A stretch of 64,000 bases of DNA, taken from contig JAMKCF010000044.1 in the NCBI GenBank assembly GCA_023634235.1, positions 1 through 64,000 on the forward strand, in the 5' to 3' direction. Below are positions 56,355-64,000 of this stretch, piece by piece. Each line of letters begins with the position of its first letter. Positions within the stretch are counted from its first letter, which is position 1. The position numbers were made by a program, and so were the translations under genes. Origin of the DNA: Pisaster brevispinus (lineage: Eukaryota > Echinodermata > Asteroidea > Forcipulatida > Asteriidae). The notes under the pieces are model-generated. The model saw only the letters and a list, made by a program, of their open reading frames with translations. It was not told the origin of the DNA and made no database searches.

Positions 56355-56464
56355 TCTGCTTATTTGTAATTGTTTCTTTCACTCTTTGTATATTTTATTG
56401 TTCTCTTTATGCGCTTAGAGGCTTATGCATTAGGCGCTTTACAAATGTCTTTATTATTATTATT
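54953..56464 (+). mobile_element. 5'-truncated L2/CR1-like LINE inserted in an exon
   Basis: 1.5-kb insert, absent from the paralogous locus at 31.95 kb. The 5' end falls inside the reverse transcriptase. The 3' end reads GGCGCTTTACAAATGTC followed by a TTATTATTATTATTAT tail. Left junction GTGTAT/CCCTGATC, right junction TTAT/ATACAAGCC. A target duplication is not resolvable beyond an AT. Confidence 0.9.
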
Positions 56465-56691
56465 ATACAAGCCAAGTATATCTGGACTGACTTACTGTGG
56501 ACGGTTTATTCGGACCGGAACAACTTCAGCAGAGTGCCCTCAGTTTTTGCTGGCAGCCTGACAGCTGATGGTAAAATCCACCCAGAGTTTTGATTGTACA
56601 GTGTGCACAGGCTTGCACCGCGCTGCACTTTGTTTTACTGGCATACAAAGAGGGACCCCAGGTGTTGGTTAGTTAATCCAACAACTTCATT

Positions 56692-57812
56692 TTAGAAAGT
56701 AAAGATTAGTCTGTCATCTTTAACCATACAAAGAAATTTGTAAACTTTGTTAAACGCATATGTTTGCAGTCTACTCCTTTCCTTTATTAGGAAATTTTTG
56801 AGTGTTTGCAAAAATATTTCTACAATCTTGATTTGGGTGCACTTTTTTCCTTCATTAAAAACAAGATCGCATCGACATTTCCAAATAACATTAATCATTA
56901 TGGCAACAATAGTCATAGAGACAAAAGATAAATTGGTGTTGAGAATTCGTGAGCAATCAGTAAGACAAAAAAAGCGACAACCAACCTGTTTTTGTATTAA
57001 GTGTTCATCATACAGCCAGGGTTCAAACGTTGTCTTGCAATATATAAACAAATGTTCAGTCGTTTCTGTGTCAGAATTACAGAGTGGACACTCGATTATT
57101 TCAGTGATTTTCATACGACAAAGTTTGTCCCTAGTTGGGAGGATCCTGTGATAAAGTCTAAAAATTACATCTTTATCTTAGTATCTAAAAGGGAGTTTTT
57201 ATGAATCTTTTCCCGAAATCGATAGGAAGATTTAAATCTGAACCCACTCCTCTTGCGCCTTTGGCGGAACAAAATCTTTGGCTTTAAGGGCTTTGTAAAC
57301 AATTTTGGTAGACAGTTTTGAAAATGTCACAAAATCCTTTCTCTGTGATCAATTTTGATATTCAGCCATCTGCTAGGATGATTACTGGGCCCATAGCGTG
57401 TCTCTTTAAGACAGGACCGGATTGATATGCTCTGCAAGACGCTTGACTATACGACCCGCATTGATGGGATTAATTTTACATTTTTGGCCAGTTCTTTAAA
57501 AGTAATCAATCTATTGTTTCTAACAACGTGGTGGAATTTGTTCATACCATTCGCCAAAAGGATATGACTTTGAAGGTCTTTGCCGTGGTGACCAGTGATA
57601 ACAGTATTGTTAAAAAGCAGAATATTAACCTCTAATTTGGATGAGAAATCTGGTCTGATGCTTGCTTCAGCATTTCTAAAAGCTATATACAGGTCCTCAT
57701 AAAAAGGGGTGGTCTGCAAGGATTTCTTCTTGGTTTTCTCAAACACATACCCTCCTAAGTTATGGGTCTTGCCAGCTCTCTCTCGATCCAGTAATTGAAA
57801 AGAATCTTCCAT
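56692..57812 (-). pseudogene. Tx1 LINE ORF2 C-terminal region
   Basis: Minus strand. 57447-57812 is a connecting segment with LANGMNKFHHVVRNN and FKELAKNVKLIP. 56692-57114 has the knuckle CPLCNSDTETTEHLFIYC (C-x2-C-x8-H-x4-C), then IWKCRCDLVFNEGK and a basic tail ending VYKFLCMVKDDRLIF. Frames are separated by stops near 57.1-57.4 kb. A shorter relative lies at 41413-41830. Confidence 0.75.
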
Positions 57813-57975
57813 TGACCATCGCTGTTAATGTAATTACTTAACCACATTAACTTCAGACAGCGTAACCTGAGTCTGACATCTATGAGGCCAGTCCCACCCA
57901 TATGCGGGGTCCTGTGATTGTAAGGCGTTTAATTTTATCGGGTTTGCCAGACCAGTAAAAGTTAAAAATTATTTC

Positions 57976-59350
57976 CTAAATTTTTTTTATGGTCTCTTCG
58001 TGGCAAGAGATAATACTTCCAAAATAGTTGAGGCTACTGCCAACCATAATATTTACAACGATTGCTTTCCCTATCAAAGTCGAGTCACGCTGTCTATAAC
58101 GATTTAAAATACACTTAATTTTGTTGACTCTGGGTTCCCAGTTATCTGCTGGCATGACAATGTTGCTGACATAAATGCCTAAAATGTTTAGTTTGTCATT
58201 GTTCCAGATAAAATTGCAAGGTTTGTAATTTTTATTTCTCCACTTACCAAGCCATAATCCCATAGTCTTGGAAATGTTTACCTTTGACCCGCTTCCATTA
58301 CAATATTTACATAAAACATCTTTAAGAACATCAAAGTCGTTATCTTTAGAAGTAAAGACCGTAGTGTCATCAGCATGTTGAATAAGTTTAACGCACTCAA
58401 TGCTACCTGGAAACTGAATACCTTGCAGTTTACAATTACTTTTAATCAGAGTCCCTAATCCCTCAGCACATATAGCGTACAGCAAAGGAGACAGAGGGCA
58501 CCCCTGTCTAATCCCCAAGTTATTTAGAAAGGCCTACCAATAAAATTGTTAACAATAAAGCAGCTTTCCGGATTACTGTACAAAAGCCTAATCCATTGAA
58601 CAAATTTGGAGGGAATTCCTATTTTTGTTAGCTTGCTAGACGTGTTAGTCCAGTTAATTTTATCAATTGCTTTTTCTTGGTCGATAGTAACGATGGAAGC
58701 TTCCTTGTTATTCCAATTAATGAAATCAATGCTATCTCGCAAGAGCATGAGATTGTGATGAATGTTCTACCTGGAACACCACTTGTTTGTTCATTACCTA
58801 TCAAAAAGGGCATAGCTTTTTTTAACCTGTAAGTGAGAATTTTGGCAAAAATTGTATAATCAACATTAAGAAGGGAGATGGGTCTCCAGTTTTTGAGATC
58901 GAACTTGCTACCTTTCATCTTATAAATTAGCCTAATCAGACCGGTATTCATGGATTTACAAAGTTGACCCTTGTTATAGCAAACTTTTAAAGCGTCAATA
59001 AATTTGTGTTCTATGAAAGGCCACATGGCTTGATAGAACTCCACAGTAAGGCCATCAAGGCCAGGCAATTTATTTTTGTTCATGTGGGAGAGGGCTACTC
59101 TAACCTCATCTTTAGAAATATCATTTTCAAGATCTTCACAAATATCATCCGGAATACCTCTTACATGTGTCTACTCTCAACTTTAGAAATGATATATTCC
59201 AAATGGCACTCCGAAATGTTTTCAGCTGAGTACAAATCGGAATAAAAGGACTTCACTAACCCTAACATAGAGCTGGGTTCATCCACAAATGTCCCTTCAG
59301 GAGTAACCAGTTTGTCAATCTTGCCATTGTTAATTTGTTGCTTTTCCATA
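57976..59350 (-). pseudogene. Tx1 LINE reverse transcriptase, frame-disrupted
   Basis: Minus strand, in order: FYSDLYSAENIS, LPGLDGLTVEFYQAMWPF, LIRLIYKMKGSKFDLKNW then RPISLLNVDYTIFAKIL, GNEQTSGVPGRTF, VTIDQEKAIDKINW (motif A with D), GIRQGCPLSPLLYAI (motif B), QHADDTTVF (catalytic box with H in place of Y/F), then SKTMGLWLGKWRNKNY. Frame changes occur near 58.52, 58.74 and 59.1 kb. Not functional as it stands. Confidence 0.85.
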
Positions 59351-59699
59351 TCAAGAAAAAATTTGGAGGGTTTTTCTCCTTGTTCTTAAAAACAATGCTG
59401 ACTCTAATTTTTGCTTTTTCCCATTCGTCGATCTCATATTTTAAAAGTTGGGCTTCAAGATCTTAAAAAGCATCAAGTTTCGAGTCATCGGGATCATTTA
59501 TGAGGGAGTTATATTGTTTCTGCAAAAGGTCATGTTTCTGATTTTGTTTACGACTTTTTTCTCTACCGTACCCTTGGATGATTTCTTTAGATCTGAATTT
59601 ACCTATTTCTCACCACTCCAGAAGAGTATCATGATAAATCTTCTACGTACTCCAGTATTTCGAAAAGATGTTAAGTCTTAAATTACATGAATCTTATTT

Positions 59700-60689
59700 G
59701 AGAAGGCAGTTGTTGCAAATCCATCTCCCGTTTCCATGACGGACTTTAGGATCATTAATTTCCATATTCAAAACATGGTGGTCGGATAATCCGTGAGTGT
59801 ATACAGTAATATCGATAACATTGTTGATGAGATTAGATGACGTAAGAATGTAGTCAATTCTGCTAGGTTTCTTAGTGGCTTTATGGTAATGAGTATTACC
59901 AGGTTCATCAGGGTGAACTGTTTGCCAAACATCAAGAATATCTTTTTCATTTAAAACATTTGCATAATAATTTTACCAGGATCTGTAGTGTGCTTATAAA
60001 TAATAATAATAATAAATAATAATAGTGGCCTCTTAAAGAGCGCACAGGTCTGTCAGGCATGTTGGTATCGTGATATCCTTGATATGTGAGAAACATGATC
60101 ATTGAAGGACATGCTGGTGTCGAAGATAACGCCAAGATTGCGAGTTTTGGAAGATGGGTAGACTGTGTTGTTTTCTACATGGATGCAAGAGTCCTTTGTG
60201 GCAACTTTGTTCAGCATTTGCCTTGAGCCCACGATGATTAACACTGACTTTTGATGATTGAGTTTCAGACCAGATGCGTCCATCAATCTGTTGTCCTCAA
60301 TGCACGTCTCCATTTCAATATTACAATTAAAATCACCGCCTATTATACAACTATTGAGATCAATACAGTCACATAAAATATCAAAGAATTGTGCTTTTGC
60401 GTTTAATAGATTCATTACTCCATTTGATATTTCCTTTTATCCATCTTCCCTCTTTGTCTCTATCAATGTTAGTAATTTCGAGATTTAATTTATCGGATAT
60501 GAAAATTGCAACCCCCCTTGACTGACGGTTTCCATGATTAAAATACGTTTTTCCTTGCCACTGAGCGCTCCAAATGGACTCTTCCCCTTGTTCAGTATGG
60601 GTTTCTTGAACAAAAATAATGCTGTACTTATGACGCCTCCAAAAATCAAAGAGGGTATTACGTTTGAAATCACTTCTCAAACCATTCAC
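59700..60689 (-). pseudogene. Tx1 LINE APE-type endonuclease, interrupted
   Basis: The minus-strand N-terminal part, NGLRSDFKRNTLFDFWRR, carries the catalytic-site motif QETH, then RGVAIFISDKLN and GGDFNCNIE. A foreign segment follows, then the C-terminal part HPDEPGNTHYHKATKKPSR and GLSDHHVL (the conserved SDH). These are apurinic-endonuclease-like motifs of LINE ORF2 N-termini. The insertion at about 60007-60287 and further stops disable it. Confidence 0.8.
60007..60287 (-). mobile_element. CR1/L2-like LINE scrap inside the endonuclease
   Basis: The minus-strand reading DASGLKLNHQKSVLIIVGSR and VYPSSKTRNLGVIFDTSMSF is the RT segment after the catalytic box of a different LINE clade. It jumps directly to a 3' tail GCGCTCTTTAAGAGGCC plus ATT repeats (59998-60025), omitting the normal C-terminus. 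So it is 5'-truncated and internally deleted. Confidence 0.75.
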
Positions 60690-60786
60690 ATTAACTGATC
60701 AACAAGAAAGACATGTAAATTAGTAAAGTAAACATAAAATACATCTTCATAGAGAGAAGGAACTTAACAGATCTCGTCTGCTTTCT

Positions 60787-63700
60787 TCATTCTGCCTCTA
60801 CCTCTTCCCCTCTGACTGATTGATGTTGGTGAGCTGGGTTGGTTTGGCTGGGGGTGCTTGGTCTAAGTAGGCTGGCTGGTTTGAGATGGCAAATGTTTTT
60901 CTTTGTCTGGTCGATTTTTTGTATTTTCTTGCATAGATCCAGACTAAGCACAGTGTTCGGGTGGACTAGAAAGTTTTGTCTGCTGATCTGACTGGCAAAA
61001 TTGTTCTGATCGGCCGACTTGGTCAGCCTGGCGAACTTGATTGAAATGGTGATCTTGGTTAGACTTGTTGGGTGGTTCGGAAGGACCGTGTCTGGTTTTG
61101 CTTGTTTCATCCGGTTGGCGAGTCCGTCTGGGCAGGCGATCTGTTCTGGGCTGAGTAGATGGGTCGGTCTGGTGCGGCTGACGGTTTTGTCTAGACGGAT
61201 CGGTTTGACTCTTTTGTCGTGACTGGTTAGATTGGCATTGATTTGTCGGGCGAGAAAGACTCGGCCATTGGGTCGAGCTGTCCTCTTCGTGTGCTTTTTC
61301 TTTCCCATGATGTATGTCGTTTCCGAAAATCGCTGTACTCCCCGTCTGGTGTACGGGACGAATTCACCTTCTGGATCGGGGGTGTTTTCTTGCTGCTGAA
61401 CATCTTCCATGTCTGTGTTTTTTTCTTCATCATCTCCTGATTTTTGTCTTTCATCCTCTTTGTCGACTTCCATCCTGCCCGCCGCCTCCGAGTGAGTATT
61501 ATCTCTCTCAAACTTTTTCCCTGTAGTAGTTTCTTCTTCCTTTTCATCTTCTGACATTTTACGCTTTCTGTTATCTTTCTTTGTCTTTACATGTTCGTCC
61601 CAAAAGTCCTGGACTGGCTTCCTTTTCTTGTTTTGCTGTGTTTCATCTTCTGGTTCTCTCTCCCTTGGCTCATCATCACTCCAATCCACCTCACTTTCCT
61701 TATCACCTACAATGTCATTATCTTTAAACTATGGAACAACAATAACTGGGGTTGCTTGTTCCACGTTGTTGTGGTCTTTTTCATCATAGCGATGCCAGGC
61801 GGATTGGTGGTTCTCGCTACCACAGATGAAGCATGGACCTCTAGAACTGCAATCACGAGTGAAATGACCAGGTCGATTGCAAATTTTTTATGTCTTTTCT
61901 TGTCCCTTGTGGTGATCAGGTAGAGTAAATGCACCTATCTTGACATAACTGGGGATCGGTTTCTTTATGTCTTTCACCAAAATGCTCCGCACTCCAGTTT
62001 CGATGCCTTTGTTGAAATCGTGGACATGTCTCCTGACGTTTGCTGCGGTGACATAATCAGAGAAAGCTCCAAGTAGGAACATATCCGACATCTCAAGTTG
62101 TTTTAACGTAGACAACTTTGGATCTTGATAAACTGGTACGTTCACACGTTATTAGGGCGTCATGTTAGTAAAGACCAAAACTGGCGATATCAAGGCAGTG
62201 CTTCTTGTTGTCAAAGGTTATATTGAACCAACAATTCTCCAGTTGTGCAATACAGTACCGGTCACAAGTAATTCCAAAACCCTGTGTGTTGCGTGCGAGT
62301 ACCCGCGGGTAAGCTGCGTGGCGGATACGGGGCTTTTCGAAGCCCCGCGGGAATTCTGCGGGGACGGAACGGGGGCCCTGCAAGCCGGGGAATGTGTCGT
62401 GGACCAGCGTTGCGGGGACCTGTAAAGGTCCTGCAACGAACTCATACACACACATGTAAATGTAGAACAATTTCACGCATGTAATATCATTCTAATAAAC
62501 TTACATGTACATGTACTTCAACCCTCCATGCTTCACCCATGGAGGAATAAATTCCTCTGTGCTTTATTCAACTTTAAGCTGAACTCTCAAAACCTCAAAC
62601 ATCAATGAAAGTAAACGTGTAAAAAAAATCCCTGCGCTGTGCGGCCATGACTGCTCCTGCATTTCGCTGCGCTACTGAAGCCTCATGGATGACTGGTACC
62701 TTGCAGAAAGCAGCTGTTTTCCTGCCAGCATGTTTAGGGTGACCAGTGATGCTGCAACTACATTGAAAAATTGAATCTCTGTCCATACCATGCATTTGGT
62801 GATAAAGAATCACGGTCGTACCGTGATTCTTTTCAAGGCCTAAGAAAAAATGTTCTCAAACGGACACACACATGGAAGTTTGCAATCTTATCCCCTAATT
62901 TCTGCCCTCGATAATCCTTTTTTAATCAACAACCATTTTCATGGATTTGTGAGTTGAAAATCGGTTTTACAGAACTTCTTTTGCAATGAAATCTTCGTGT
63001 TAACGATCGATCGACGACGCACGATTGAGGCAAAAGTTGTCGATGCAATAGCCTTAACCCAACGCTGTGTATAGTACAGAATCCGCGGGAGTGCGCCACA
63101 TTGTGCAGCATTTGTTTACTCGACTCGTGATTGTGTACAGAGTTGGAGGCTAGCCAAGCTTTCTTATGAATATGAATTTATTGACGGGCCAATCACAGCG
63201 TGCGGAATGTTGGTTCGGATGGACTTTGGACCTGCTGTTGTACTGTACAATACACCCATGTGCTGTGTGCGTGTGTGGGGGCTACAGGCACGGTCGAGCG
63301 AACGTTGTGGGGCCTGTGGATACTCACTACCATGTGTTATGTGTGCGTGCACGTGCATGCATATTTTACTTACGAACGATCTAGCAATGTCAAAGACTTG
63401 CCAAACCATTTTACGAACTCATAATTAATCTCTCTTTGGGATTTTACCACTGTACCCCTCATTATTATGAAAAGGAACCATTATTTGATTCGCCCGGCGG
63501 GCTAATAAAGGAAGGGTTTTGACTCGCCCGCTGCTGTTTTCACTCGCATTTTGCGACCGGGCGACCTTTAATTTCGAGACCCTGAAGCAATTGCACTTGC
63601 AGTCTTGCGGGGCATTCTGCGGGGCCTCGCAAATATTTTGCGTGGCCCAAGGTGATTTTTGCGGGGATCCCCGCACACTCGCGGGTATTTTGCGGGGTCC

Positions 63701-63983
63701 CCGGCACGCACTCTTTAAGCCCTGCGAGTTTCCGTGGGGCTTTGGAATTACTTGTGGCCGGTACTGTACATTTGATTGTGTCATTGTCTACTTCATCAAA
63801 CACCTCCTGTGCTGTGACGTTTCTCATATTCCTCATGTTGAACCGTATTGTGTTTGGTCTCTCAAGGCTATAGTAGCTTCTTGTTCCCTGATGGATCATG
63901 GCGTTTTCAAAATGGCAGCCCCTGGGACCAGTCAAGAAAATCCTCGGAAAAACGGGAAAAGGGCCAATAATGGCCCTTTTCAA
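60787..63983 (-). pseudogene. Tx1 LINE ORF1, split by a transposon
   Basis: From the 63.98-kb end: FENAMIHQGTRSYYSLERP and AQEVFDEVDNDTIKC, interrupted at 63766-62253 by a TIR transposon, then AQLENCWFNITFDNKKHCLD, a frame change, and NVPVYQDPKLSTLKQL. Zinc-knuckle remnants follow near 61.8-61.9 kb: ICNRPGHFTRDC (first Cys lost to a stop) and CFICGSENHQSAWH. The last 300 codons (61689-60787) are open, acidic then basic and Pro-rich, with DWSDDEPREREPEDETQQ. ORF1 of Tx1 LINEs is an RNA-binding protein with CCHC knuckles. Several lesions make this copy inactive. Confidence 0.75.
62253..63766 (+). mobile_element. TA-flanked TIR transposon, copy 3 (complete)
   Basis: CAGTACCGGTCACAAGTAAT at the left and the inverse ATTACTTGTGGCCGGTACTG at the right, each next to TA (62251-62252, 63767-63768). 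1514 bp, same orientation as copy 1. Inserted in the Tx1 ORF1; the LINE reading continues on both sides of the TA. No transposase. GC-rich blocks with GCGGGG/CCCCGC repeats flank a less GC-rich middle. Confidence 0.92.
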
Positions 63984-64000
63984 CTAGCTGGTTACAGTAC

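Larger units (their letters stand above)
54920..56593 (+). pseudogene. Exon Z copy 2, split by a LINE insertion
   Basis: The left part (54920-54952) reads FNHFTSDDVY; the right part (56465-56593) continues IQAKYIWTDLLWTVY, SDRNNFSRVPSVFAGSLTAD and GKIHPEF before TGA. The two parts are in the same frame and contiguous in the paralogue at 31916-32077, which lacks the insert. The site that is TAG in that copy is TCG (Ser) here. So each of the two paralogues carries a different disabling change: a nonsense codon there and a retrotransposon here. The product is not recognised. Confidence 0.75.
56690..63990 (-). mobile_element. Decayed Tx1/L1-clade LINE with two nested insertions
   Basis: Minus-strand element with two ORFs: ORF1 at the right end, then endonuclease, RT and a Cys/His C-terminus toward 56.69 kb. 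It carries many stops and frameshifts. A 1.5-kb TIR transposon (62253-63766) interrupts ORF1 and a CR1/L2-like scrap (about 60007-60287) interrupts the endonuclease. Tx1 affiliation rests on LKNWRPISLLNVDY and the ORF1 zinc knuckles. The 5' end may extend past the window. Confidence 0.8.

Overview
The window looks like nuclear DNA of a multicellular animal, most likely a marine invertebrate deuterostome such as an echinoderm. The basis is AT-rich intergenic DNA, short exons in long introns, a single-coding-exon TRIM gene, and dense MITEs, tRNA-derived SINEs and several LINE clades (Rex1/Babar-like, L2/CR1-like, Tx1/L1-like). The species cannot be fixed from the sequence. There are no operons or CRISPR arrays.

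Layout. (1) 1-11,706: a head-to-tail array of a 471-bp unit, about 24.9 copies, identical wherever compared, more GC-rich than the rest and open at the left edge. Each unit holds two exon-like segments whose splice phases fit each other and the next unit. Their conceptual peptide resembles the C-terminal part of a ZnT9-like (SLC30/CDF) transporter, with one surplus base that breaks the frame. The array ends in a perfect 12-bp hairpin that contains an inverted scrap of the repeat. (2) 11.7-34.6 kb: mostly intronic or intergenic DNA with scattered plus-strand exons of unidentified gene(s) (15.1, 21.9, 24.8, 31.6, 31.9, 32.2, 33.0 kb), a Rex1-like LINE, MITEs, SINEs, a tandem array of tRNA A-box halves, a 0.9-kb nested palindrome and a TIR transposon. 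(3) 35.5-37.3 kb: the one clearly intact protein gene, a minus-strand TRIM-NHL protein. (4) 37.9-47.9 kb: a hAT-like element, a LINE tail, a composite region carrying eight exact copies of a 14-mer, an ABAT (GABA transaminase) exon with a stop codon, a second TIR transposon and a Tigger-like element. (5) 48-51 kb: a second damaged ABAT exon and two exons of a TIMM22-like gene with an internal deletion. (6) 54.5-56.6 kb: a second copy of the 31.6-32.1 kb exons, one of them split by a 1.5-kb LINE. (7) 56.7-64 kb: a decayed Tx1-like LINE on the minus strand, interrupted by a third TIR transposon and a CR1/L2-like fragment.

Reading as a whole. Apart from TRIM, the recognisable coding pieces are duplicated or broken exons, so this is a locus that collects gene fragments and nested mobile elements. 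The most distinctive signals are the splice-phase-compatible 471-bp array with its hairpin end, the 14-mer cluster at 42.3-44.5 kb, the three-copy TA-flanked transposon family, and the paralogous empty/filled insertion sites. All homology calls are from reading alone; no database search was run.
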